Assembly: GCF_049446155.1 (NCBI RefSeq) | Contig: NZ_JBMSEE010000001.1 | Location: 682,001 to 746,000 of the forward strand | DNA length: 64,000 nt | DNA from: Rivibacter sp049446155 | GTDB lineage: Bacteria > Pseudomonadota > Gammaproteobacteria > Burkholderiales > Burkholderiaceae_C | Reading direction: 5' to 3' | Notes under the pieces: model-generated | The model's input: only the letters and a program-made list of their open reading frames with translations | Databases searched by the model: none | Told to the model about the DNA's origin: nothing | In this document: positions 34,257-42,604 of the stretch, piece after piece | How positions within the stretch are numbered: position 1 is the first letter of the stretch | Layout of the letters: each line of letters begins with the position of its first letter | Position numbers and translations under genes: made by a program

Positions 34257-36960
34257 AGCCTCGGGACCTTCCTCGAGCATCTTCGCGACGGTCGCGCCCT
34301 ACGTCTGGCGCTTTCGCCACCGCACGCTCGCGGCGCTGGCGCTGCTGATCCTGGCCAAGGCCTGCGCGGTGCTGGTGCCGATGGCGCTGAAGGCCATCGT
34401 CGACCGGTTCAGCGAGTTCGCCGCGCAAGGCATGGCCGCCGCGCTGCAGCTGCCGGTGTGGCTGCTGCTGGGCTACGCGCTGCTGCGCTTTGCCGGCACG
34501 CTGTTCACCGAGCTGCGCGACCTGGTGTTCTCGCGCGTCACGCAGCACGTGACCAGCGCGGTGTCGCAGCGCTGCTTCGAGCGCCTGCTTGCGCTCGGCT
34601 CGCGCTTCCACGGCCGCCGCCAGACCGGCGCGCTGATCCGCGACGTCGACCGCGGCACCGCCGGCGTCGGCTTCCTGCTCGGCGCCGGACTGTTCACGAT
34701 GGTGCCGACGCTGGTGGAGTTCATCGCGGTGCTGGCCATCATGGCCTCGCGCTACCCGCTGAGCTTCAGCGCCGCGATGCTCGCGACCTTCGTTGCCTAC
34801 GCCACCTACACCGGCGCGCTGACGCAGCGCCGCGAGCTGCGCCAGCGCCGCGTCAACGAGATCGACTCGCGCGCGCACGCCCACCTGGTCGACCGCCTGC
34901 TCAACCTCGACTCGGTGCGCGCCTACGCACGCGAGGCCTACGAGCGCCGGCGCTACGGCGAGCTGTGGCAGCAGCTGATCGACAACAACCTCGCCAACCA
35001 GCGCGCGCTGTCGGCGCTGCACATCGGCCAGGGCGGGATCATCGCGATCGGCGTCGCGACCGTGATGCTGCTGGCCGGACAGCGCACGATGGCCGGCGAC
35101 ATGACGGTCGGCGACCTGGTGCTCGTCAACGCCTACGTGATCCAGATCTGCCTGCCGCTGAACGCGCTGGGCTTCGTGGTGCGCGAGGCGCGCGACGCGC
35201 GCGTCAACGCCGAGCGGCTGCTGCAGGTGCTCGACGAGCCGGTGGAAGTGCGCGACGCACCGAACGCGCCGGCCCTGGCGCTGCGCGGCGCGGCGATCCG
35301 CTTCGAGGAGGTCGACTTCGGCTACGAGCCGGGGCGCCCGATCCTGCGCCACTTCAGCCTCGACATCGCGCCCGGCAGCACGGTCGCGGTGGTCGGCGGC
35401 AGCGGCTCGGGCAAGTCGACGCTGGCGCGGCTGCTGCTGCGGCTGTACGACGTCGACGCCGGACGCGTGCTGATCGACGCGCAGGACGTGCGCAACGTGA
35501 GCCTGGCCTCGCTGCGCGAGGCGATCGGCGTCGTGCCGCAGGACACCACGCTGTTCAACGGCACGGTGGGCGAGAACATCGCCTACGGGCGGCTCGGCGC
35601 GCCGGCCCACGCGATCGTCGACGCCGCCGCGGCGGCCCAGGTGCACGAGTTCATCGCATCCTTGCCGCAGCAGTACGACACGCCGGTCGGCGAGCGCGGC
35701 GTCGCGCTGTCGGGCGGTGAGAAGCAGCGCATCGCGATCGCGCGGGCCTTCCTGAAGAACCCGGCCGTCCTGATCCTCGACGAGGCGACTTCGGCGCTCG
35801 ACACGCGCGCCGAGCGGGCGATCCAGGAGCAGCTCGACCGGCTCGCGCGCGACCGCACGACGCTGGTCATCGCGCACCGCCTGTCCACCATCGTCGACGC
35901 CGACGAGATCATCGTGCTCGACAAGGGCCGCATCGTCGAGCGCGGCCGCCACGACGCGCTGCTCGAGCTCGACGGCCTGTACGCGCAGTTGTGGAAACTG
36001 CAGCTGCAGCAGCGCGAGTTCGAACGGCTGGAACGGCGCCTGGCGCGCGAGCCGGTGCACCTGGGCGTGCTGATCGCGCTGGCGCTGGACACGCTGCGCC
36101 CGCTGACGCAGCGCCGCGGCGTGACCGTCTACACGGCGATCGACGTCGAGAACGCCAGCGTCAGCGGCGATCCGGGCGCGCTGACCGACGTGATCCACAA
36201 CCTGTGCCACTGGGCGCTGAACGCGACCGCGCACGGCGGGCGCATCGAGCTGAGCCTGCGCCGCGCCGGCCCGAACGCGCGCCTCGAGGTGCACAGCGAG
36301 CACGCGCCGGGCGGCGTCGCGGCGGCGCCGGCGGAGCCCGGCGCGACGCTCGACCCGCTGGTGCTGCGCTCGATCGTCGAGCGCCAGGGCGGCACGCTGC
36401 AGATGCACCACGGCGACGACGGCGGCACGACGATGGTCGCGCTCGAGCTGCCGCTGCGCGCACTCAACCTGCCCTCGCCGGCCCCGGGGGCTGCGCCCAG
36501 CCTGCCGCCGCCCGAGCCGCCGCCGGCGCCGCCCGGCGAGGCCTTGCTGGCCGGCGCGCGCGTGATGGCGATCGACGACAACGCCGACGCGCTGGAGTCG
36601 ATCGGCCTGCTGCTGCGCCTCGAAGGCGCGAGCGTGCTGGCCTACGACAGCGGCGAGGCGGCGCTCGCCTGGCTGGCGCAGCAGCCGAGCAGCGCCTGGC
36701 CCGACCTGCTGGTGTGCGACATCGCGCTGGGCGGCCATCAGGACGGGCTGGCGGTCGTGCGCCGCATCCGCGCGCTCGAGCTGGAGCGCGGCGTCGCGCT
36801 GGGGCGGCGGCTGCCGGCGATCGCGCTGACCGGCCTCGCGCAGCCCGACGACCGCATGCGCACGATGCTGGCCGGCTTCCAGGCCCATCTCGCCAAGCCG
36901 GTCGACGCGCGCGAGCTGCTGGTCACCGCGCGCGGCCTGCTCGCGCGGCGCGCCGCGTGA
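34234..36960 (+). CDS. ABC exporter fused to a degenerate HATPase and a receiver domain
   Basis: The 908-residue protein starts at GTG. Residues about 20-310 are six membrane helices of an Atm1/HMT-type exporter. About 345-585 is a complete nucleotide-binding domain: Walker A GGSGSGKS (388), signature LSGGEKQR (492), Walker B VLILDEATSAL and the H-loop VIAHRLS. About 605-745 resembles the HATPase part of a hybrid kinase (N-box-like HNLCHWALNAT), but it has no HisKA helix pair with its His, and no DxGxG box. About 772-905 is a receiver domain with MAIDDNAD, phospho-acceptor Asp 829 (LVCDIAL) and Lys 888. A phosphorylatable exporter is suggested. I know of no described family with this order. 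Confidence 0.9.
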   Translation: MAPPSAAEASGPSSSIFATVAPYVWRFRHRTLAALALLILAKACAVLVPMALKAIVDRFSEFAAQGMAAALQLPVWLLLGYALLRFAGTLFTELRDLVFSRVTQHVTSAVSQRCFERLLALGSRFHGRRQTGALIRDVDRGTAGVGFLLGAGLFTMVPTLVEFIAVLAIMASRYPLSFSAAMLATFVAYATYTGALTQRRELRQRRVNEIDSRAHAHLVDRLLNLDSVRAYAREAYERRRYGELWQQLIDNNLANQRALSALHIGQGGIIAIGVATVMLLAGQRTMAGDMTVGDLVLVNAYVIQICLPLNALGFVVREARDARVNAERLLQVLDEPVEVRDAPNAPALALRGAAIRFEEVDFGYEPGRPILRHFSLDIAPGSTVAVVGGSGSGKSTLARLLLRLYDVDAGRVLIDAQDVRNVSLASLREAIGVVPQDTTLFNGTVGENIAYGRLGAPAHAIVDAAAAAQVHEFIASLPQQYDTPVGERGVALSGGEKQRIAIARAFLKNPAVLILDEATSALDTRAERAIQEQLDRLARDRTTLVIAHRLSTIVDADEIIVLDKGRIVERGRHDALLELDGLYAQLWKLQLQQREFERLERRLAREPVHLGVLIALALDTLRPLTQRRGVTVYTAIDVENASVSGDPGALTDVIHNLCHWALNATAHGGRIELSLRRAGPNARLEVHSEHAPGGVAAAPAEPGATLDPLVLRSIVERQGGTLQMHHGDDGGTTMVALELPLRALNLPSPAPGAAPSLPPPEPPPAPPGEALLAGARVMAIDDNADALESIGLLLRLEGASVLAYDSGEAALAWLAQQPSSAWPDLLVCDIALGGHQDGLAVVRRIRALELERGVALGRRLPAIALTGLAQPDDRMRTMLAGFQAHLAKPVDARELLVTARGLLARRAA

Positions 36961-37010
36961 GCAGGCGCCGCGGTCGCCGCCGATGCGCCCGTTGCAGTCG
37001 CTTTCCTCAA

Positions 37011-37024
37011 GGCACGCCCCTTGC
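37011..37024 (+). promoter_or_regulatory. Sigma-54 promoter core
   Basis: GGCACG-CCCC-TTGC is an exact core match 42 bases before the CBS-diguanylate cyclase pair. Confidence 0.75.
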
Positions 37025-37031
37025 CGAGAGG

Positions 37032-37056
37032 GGGTGCGGCCGTCGCGGCCGCACCC
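37032..37056 (+). promoter_or_regulatory. Leader hairpin next to a ribosome site
   Basis: GGGTGCGGCC (37032-37041) pairs perfectly with GGCCGCACCC (37047-37056) across a five-base loop. The AGGAG ribosome site follows directly, so the hairpin could influence translation or stabilise the transcript. Confidence 0.5.
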
Positions 37057-37066
37057 AGGAGCGCCG

Positions 37067-37495
37067 ATGCCCACCGTCAGCCAGGTCATGAGTCGCGAGG
37101 TGCAGACCGTCGCGCCCGACGACACCGTCCAGTTCGCCGCGCAGCGCATGCGCGCCTGCGGCATCGGCAGCCTGCCGGTGTGCCGCGAAGGACAGCTGGT
37201 GGGCACGCTCACCGACCGCGACATCGCCGTGCGCGTCGTCGCGCCGGGTCGGCTGGCGTCGAACACACGCGTCGAGGAGGTGATGAGCGACCACGTCGTC
37301 TACTGCGGCGAGGACGAGGACGTCGAGGCGGTGCTGCAGATCATGGGCGAGGACCAGATCCGCCGCCTACCCGTCGTGCGCGACGGCCGCCTGGTGGGCA
37401 TCGTCGCGCTGGCCGACCTGGCGCGCAGCCGCGACCAGCCGCTGGCGCAGGCGGTGCGCGAGATCTCTTCGCCGGTCGACCGGCTGCCGGAGTGA
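37067..37495 (+). CDS. CBS-domain pair protein (second copy)
   Basis: The 142-residue protein is two tandem CBS domains (about 1-58 and 68-128; TLTDRDIAVRVVAPG, RRLPVVRDGRLVGIVALADLA split as RRLPVV and LVGIVALADLA). It is a paralogue of 28866. Only five bases separate it from the diguanylate cyclase gene, so adenine-nucleotide sensing may be linked to cyclic-di-GMP output. An exact sigma-54 core lies upstream. Confidence 0.9.
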   Translation: MPTVSQVMSREVQTVAPDDTVQFAAQRMRACGIGSLPVCREGQLVGTLTDRDIAVRVVAPGRLASNTRVEEVMSDHVVYCGEDEDVEAVLQIMGEDQIRRLPVVRDGRLVGIVALADLARSRDQPLAQAVREISSPVDRLPE

Positions 37496-37500
37496 GCGCC

Positions 37501-38646
37501 ATGCGAAACCACCGGACCACGCTCTCGCCGCGCGCCTGGGCGCGCATGCGCGGCGGCATCGCCGCGCTGACGGCGGCGCCCGCCGAGGCGGTCGCACTGG
37601 CCGCGCCGGCGACCGTCGTGCCGCCGCGGCGCGATGGCGCCTCCTCCAGCGACACGGTTCGCCTCGAACGCGCGCTCGAACAGGCGCTGCGTTCGGGGGA
37701 CAGCGCCCAGCGTTTCCTGCAGGCCTTGTCGGCGATGACCGAGCGCCTGCTCGCCGCGGCCACCGAGGAGGAGGCCTTCGCGGTCGTTGCCGAGGCCGGC
37801 CCGAAGCTCTTTCCCGGCTGGGCCGGCCGGCTCACGCGCCCAGGCGCCGCGTCGCAGGCGCTGGCCGAATGGCGCGAGCCCGCCTCGCTGCGCCCGCCCG
37901 ACGCGGCCGCAAGCCTGCAGACGCTGCGCGTGTGCGTGCCGCCCTCGGCCGCCAGCGGCGCCACCGGTGCAGCAGCGGCGCGCCGCCTCGATCTCCAGCT
38001 CGACCGCAGCAGCGCACTGCCGGCGCATTGGCTGGGCCTGGTGTCCTGCGGCGCGCAGGCCTTCGCCGCCGCGCTCGACCTTGCGCTGACCAGCCTGCGC
38101 ATGCGCCTGGCGCTGCAGGACCAGGCGCTGCGCGACGAGCTCACCGGCTTGCACAACCGCCGCTTCTTCAACGACGCGCTGGCGCACGAGGTCGCGCGCT
38201 CGCAGCGCGACGGCAGCGCGCTCAGCCTGGCCATTCTCGACATCGACCACTTCAAGGCTTTCAACGACGAGTACGGCCATCCGGCCGGCGACGCGGTGCT
38301 GCGCGCGGTCGGCCGGGAGGTGCAGCAGGCGGTGCGGCGCTCGGACATCGCCTGCCGCATCGGCGGCGAGGAGATCGCCTTGCTGCTGCCGCACTCGCCG
38401 GCCGAGGGCGCCACCGGCCACCTCGAGGCGCTTTGCCGCCGGATCGCGTCGCTCGAGGTGTGCTTCGAGGGACGCAGGCTGCCGCCGGTCACGGTGTCGA
38501 TCGGCATCGCGCAGGCGCGCGGCAGGCAGATCGACGCGACGGCGCTGATCCAGCGCGCCGACGACGCGCTCTACGCGGCCAAGCACGAGGGCCGCAACCG
38601 CGTCGTCGCCTGGAAGGCTTCGGACGGGCACACCGCCGCCGGCTGA
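37501..38646 (+). CDS. Diguanylate cyclase with a GGEEI active-site variant
   Basis: The 381-residue protein has an N-terminal part of about 200 residues that may be a degenerate GAF-like domain, then a GGDEF domain (about 215-375, DELTGLHNRRFF, DIDHFKAFNDEYGH). The signature reads RIGGEEIALLLP, so the usual last Phe is Ile; the metal and GTP residues are kept, and an inhibitory RxxD site (RRSD) lies before it. Activity is likely but not certain. It is cotranscribed with the CBS protein. Confidence 0.85.
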   Translation: MRNHRTTLSPRAWARMRGGIAALTAAPAEAVALAAPATVVPPRRDGASSSDTVRLERALEQALRSGDSAQRFLQALSAMTERLLAAATEEEAFAVVAEAGPKLFPGWAGRLTRPGAASQALAEWREPASLRPPDAAASLQTLRVCVPPSAASGATGAAAARRLDLQLDRSSALPAHWLGLVSCGAQAFAAALDLALTSLRMRLALQDQALRDELTGLHNRRFFNDALAHEVARSQRDGSALSLAILDIDHFKAFNDEYGHPAGDAVLRAVGREVQQAVRRSDIACRIGGEEIALLLPHSPAEGATGHLEALCRRIASLEVCFEGRRLPPVTVSIGIAQARGRQIDATALIQRADDALYAAKHEGRNRVVAWKASDGHTAAG

Positions 38647-38659
38647 AGCGGCCGCCGGG

Positions 38660-38777
38660 ACGAGGCCAGCGCCGGGCCGCTCCCAAGCGGCCGAGCGCCC
38701 CCTCGGGGGGCAGCGAACGCCGTGAGCGTGGGGGCACGACCTCCACGAGGCCAGCACCGGGCCGCTCCCAAGCGGCC
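38660..38777. repeat. Repeated hairpin element between convergent genes
   Basis: A 33-base unit occurs twice (38660-38692 and 38745-38777) with one difference. Each contains GGCCGCT-CCCA-AGCGGCC, a 7-base stem. The units lie between the ends of the diguanylate cyclase and activator genes and probably stop transcription from both sides. Confidence 0.65.
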
Positions 38778-38791
38778 AAGGGCGCTCTAAG

Positions 38792-40186
<1,395 letters not shown>

Positions 40187-40225
40187 GGCAGGCCCTCCGG
40201 GCTGGGTTGACTGCGAGCGAGCCTT

Positions 40226-40253
40226 TTACCACTTTGCCCAGGCCCGGTGGTAA
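40226..40253. promoter_or_regulatory. Inverted repeat, candidate activator site
   Basis: TTACCAC (40226-40232) and GTGGTAA (40247-40253) form perfect 7-base arms 14 bases apart, between the start of the sigma-54 activator gene and the sigma-54 core at 40281. It could be an upstream binding site for the activator, or act on its own promoter. I did not find clear copies at the other sigma-54 sites. Confidence 0.4.
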
Positions 40254-40280
40254 CCGCTTGGCACGACGCCCCCCAGGACG

Positions 40281-40294
40281 GGCATGTGGATTGC
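40281..40294 (+). promoter_or_regulatory. Sigma-54 promoter core of the membrane-stress operon
   Basis: GGCATG-TGGA-TTGC is an exact core match 54 bases before the GlsB gene, followed by CGAACC as at 46075 and 54948. Confidence 0.75.
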
Positions 40295-40348
40295 CGAACC
40301 TCGCCGACGGGCGCCGCTGCGGCGCCAGCTCGAAGCGAGGAGCATGCG

Positions 40349-40621
40349 ATGACGACTCTGATTGTTTGGCTCGTGGTGGGCGGCATCCTCGGCTGGCTGG
40401 CCAGCATGGTGATGCGAACCGATGGGCAGCAGGGCATCGTGCTGAACATCGTCGTGGGGATCGTCGGCGCGGCCATCGGCGGCTGGCTCCTCTCGCCGCT
40501 GGTCGGCGCACCGACGATCAACCAGAACGTGTTCAGTCCGGCGAGCCTGCTCGTCTCGCTGATCGGCGCGATCGTGCTGCTGGCCATCGTCAACCTCGTG
40601 CGGCGCGGACGTCCACGCTGA
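40349..40621 (+). CDS. GlsB/YeaQ/YmgE family membrane protein
   Basis: The 90-residue protein has three hydrophobic segments and the family pattern WLVVGGILGWLASMVMRTDG, then VGIVGAAIGGWLL. These small inner-membrane proteins (formerly 'transglycosylase-associated') are induced by stress; their mechanism is unknown. GAGGAG precedes the ATG at 40349. It is the first gene of a five-gene membrane-protein run to 42543. Confidence 0.9.
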   Translation: MTTLIVWLVVGGILGWLASMVMRTDGQQGIVLNIVVGIVGAAIGGWLLSPLVGAPTINQNVFSPASLLVSLIGAIVLLAIVNLVRRGRPR

Positions 40622-40674
40622 GCAGCATCCGCTCACCAGATCGCCCGCGCGTTCACATCCGGAAGGAGTTCCCC

Positions 40675-41004
40675 ATGGCGACCCAGACGCCCACCATGCC
40701 GAGCGGCTCTTCGAACGAAGGCACGCCGTTCCCGCGCTCGCCGGACACCGAGCCGGCCCGACCGGCGGCCAGCGGGCCCGCCACGCTGGACCGCGTCGTG
40801 CACGGCGCCCACGAGGCGGTCGACCGCGTCGCGCGCCGCGCCGCGCCGGCGCTCGACACGCTGAGCACCGCCGCCTCCGACGTGAACGCCTGGCGTGACG
40901 AGTGGGTGACGACGTGCCGCAACGAGGTGCGCGCGCATCCGCTGGCGGCCGTGGCGCTGGGCGTGCTCGCCGGGCTGCTGGTGGGCCGCCTGATCTCGCG
41001 CTGA
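40675..41004 (+). CDS. YqjD/ElaB-like (DUF883) membrane-anchored protein
   Basis: The 109-residue protein has a polar, amphipathic N-terminal part and a single C-terminal helix, NEVRAHPLAAVALGVLAGLL, ending in Arg, the usual pattern of the YqjD/ElaB family. In E. coli YqjD is a stationary-phase protein that anchors ribosomes at the membrane. AAGGAG precedes the start. The next gene is YqjE-like, as in E. coli. Confidence 0.8.
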   Translation: MATQTPTMPSGSSNEGTPFPRSPDTEPARPAASGPATLDRVVHGAHEAVDRVARRAAPALDTLSTAASDVNAWRDEWVTTCRNEVRAHPLAAVALGVLAGLLVGRLISR

Positions 41005-41009
41005 CGTCG

Positions 41010-41474
41010 ATGGACGCCACCCCGCGCCGTCCGGCGAGCCTCGCCGGCGACGAGGCGGCGCGCGCGCCCGGACCGCTCGCGGGCGCGCTGGCCGGCCTGG
41101 CCGAGCAACTGCTCGGCCAGCTCAGCGACCGCGTCGTGCTGCTGCAGCTGGAACTGCGCCGCTCGGGCGCGGTGATGGTGGTGATCGCCGCGCTTGCGGT
41201 GGCCGGCACCATCCTGGTGGCCAGCGCATGGATGACGCTGTGCGCGGCGGCCGCCGGGCTGCTGCTGCTGGCGGGCGCGAGCTGGATCGTCGCGGTGGTC
41301 GGCGTGATCGCGGTCAACGTGGTGCTGGCCGCGCTGTGCCTGGGCTGGGCGCTGAGGCTGCTGTCGTCGGTCGGCATCCCGCTGACGCTGCGGCACCTGA
41401 CGCGGCACGCCGCCGCCGGCGACGACGCGCAGGCGCGCCGGTCGGACCCCGCGCAGGCCGGATGGGCGCCATGA
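41010..41474 (+). CDS. YqjE-like / holin-X family membrane protein
   Basis: The 154-residue protein has a helix that binds the membrane surface (GLAEQLLGQLSDRVVLLQLE) and two membrane helices in the middle (about 55-110), typical of the phage-holin superfamily III/YqjE group. It begins five bases after the YqjD-like gene. The role is unknown, and a lysis function is not implied by this family. Confidence 0.8.
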   Translation: MDATPRRPASLAGDEAARAPGPLAGALAGLAEQLLGQLSDRVVLLQLELRRSGAVMVVIAALAVAGTILVASAWMTLCAAAAGLLLLAGASWIVAVVGVIAVNVVLAALCLGWALRLLSSVGIPLTLRHLTRHAAAGDDAQARRSDPAQAGWAP

Positions 41475-42010
41475 ACGGCGCCGCCTCGCTGAACGAACAG
41501 ATCGCGGCGGCGGAGCGGCGCGTGATCGCCCGCGACGATGCGGTGCTCGAGCAGCTGCACCGCCTCGGCGGCGCGCTGCGCGCCGAGGCGGCGAACGGCT
41601 TGCGCAAGGGCGCGCTCGCCGCCGCGGCCACGCTCGGCGCGCTGGTCCTGTTCGGCCTCGTGGGCCGCGCGGCGCGGCGCCGGGCGCGCTCCCCGCGCGC
41701 CGCCGCGGCCCGCACCGACCCGCCCGCCGCGGCCACCGCCGCGCGTGCCGCGCCGGCCGCGCTGCTGGTCGCCGAAGCCGCTCTGCAGGCGATGGACGGC
41801 CGCCACCACCGCGCGCGTGCCTTGCTGCCCTGGCCCGCGCTGGTGGCGATGGCCTGGCCGCTGCTGCCGCACGCCGTGACGCGGCGCATGACGCCGCGCA
41901 CGGCCGGTGTCGCGACGGCGCTGGCCGCGACGGGGATCGGCTCGGTCGTCGCGCCGTGGTGGTCGCGCCACCACGAGGCGGCCCGGCAGCGCGTGAACGC
42001 GCGGCGATGA
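41471..42010 (+). CDS. Membrane protein in the YqjK position
   Basis: The 179-residue product has an N-terminal helix (AAAERRVIARDDAVLEQL), a membrane segment (about 50-67, LAAAATLGALVLFGLVG), an Arg/Ala-rich stretch and a second hydrophobic region (WPALVAMAWPLLPHAV). It overlaps both neighbours by four bases. By position it matches YqjK of E. coli, but the sequence similarity is not convincing. Confidence 0.6.
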   Translation: MNGAASLNEQIAAAERRVIARDDAVLEQLHRLGGALRAEAANGLRKGALAAAATLGALVLFGLVGRAARRRARSPRAAAARTDPPAAATAARAAPAALLVAEAALQAMDGRHHRARALLPWPALVAMAWPLLPHAVTRRMTPRTAGVATALAATGIGSVVAPWWSRHHEAARQRVNARR

Positions 42011-42543
42011 CCGTCGACTGGACCGCCCTGTTCGGCTTCGGCGTCAGCCCGCTGGAGCTGGTGGTGCGCGGCACGTCGATCTACTGGTCGCTGTTCCTGC
42101 TGTTTCGCTTCGTGCTGCGGCGCGACATCGGCTCGATCGCGATCGCCGACGTGCTGCTCGTGGTGCTGATCGCCGACGCCTCGCAGAACGCGATGGCCGG
42201 CGGCTACGACTCGATCTCCGAAGGCCTGGTGCTGATCGGCACGATCGGCGCGTGGAACTACCTGCTCGACTGGCTCAGCTTCCACAGTCCGTGGCTGCGC
42301 AAGCTGATGGAGCCCAGCCCGCTGAAGCTGGTGATCGACGGGCGCCTGCAGCGCAAGAACATGCGCGCCGAGCTGATCACCTTCGAGGAGCTGGAGGGCA
42401 AGCTGCGCGAGTCCGGCGTCGAACGACTCGACCAGGTGGCCAGCGCGACGCTCGAGACCGACGGCACGATCACGGTCATCAAGCGCAAGGACGACGACAC
42501 GCAGCGCCCGCGGTCGGCGCACCGGCCCAGCGTCGGAGCCTGA
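42007..42543 (+). CDS. YetF/DUF421 family membrane protein
   Basis: The 178-residue product has three N-terminal membrane helices and a cytoplasmic C-terminal part with the typical PSPLKLVIDGRLQRKNMRAE and a short KRKDDD end. YetF-type proteins are widespread in spore-forming and other bacteria and are of unknown function. It is the last gene of the sigma-54-fronted run and its ATG overlaps the previous stop. Confidence 0.88.
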   Translation: MTVDWTALFGFGVSPLELVVRGTSIYWSLFLLFRFVLRRDIGSIAIADVLLVVLIADASQNAMAGGYDSISEGLVLIGTIGAWNYLLDWLSFHSPWLRKLMEPSPLKLVIDGRLQRKNMRAELITFEELEGKLRESGVERLDQVASATLETDGTITVIKRKDDDTQRPRSAHRPSVGA

Positions 42544-42562
42544 TGCCGCTTCGTGCCGCCAA

Positions 42563-42592
42563 CTCCCTCGCCCCGCTTGCGGGGAGAGGGAG
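42563..42592. terminator. Hairpin between convergent ends
   Basis: CTCCCTC and GAGGGAG (42563-42569, 42586-42592) enclose CCCCGC-TT-GCGGGG. The structure sits between the YetF stop and the stop of the convergent hybrid kinase and lacks a clear T-run. Confidence 0.6.
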
Positions 42593-42604
42593 CCTTCAAG
42601 CGAC

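Noticed and set aside
34147..37266. 1039-codon minus-strand open frame opposite the ABC fusion gene
   Set aside because: Antisense shadow; the plus-strand gene has complete ABC and receiver motifs.
38660..38777. CRISPR array
   Set aside because: Only two hairpin units, with an unrelated spacer and no cas genes; an intergenic hairpin repeat is the better call.
41010..41474. Phage holin and a prophage
   Set aside because: The holin-X family is also chromosomal (YqjE); no other phage gene lies nearby.
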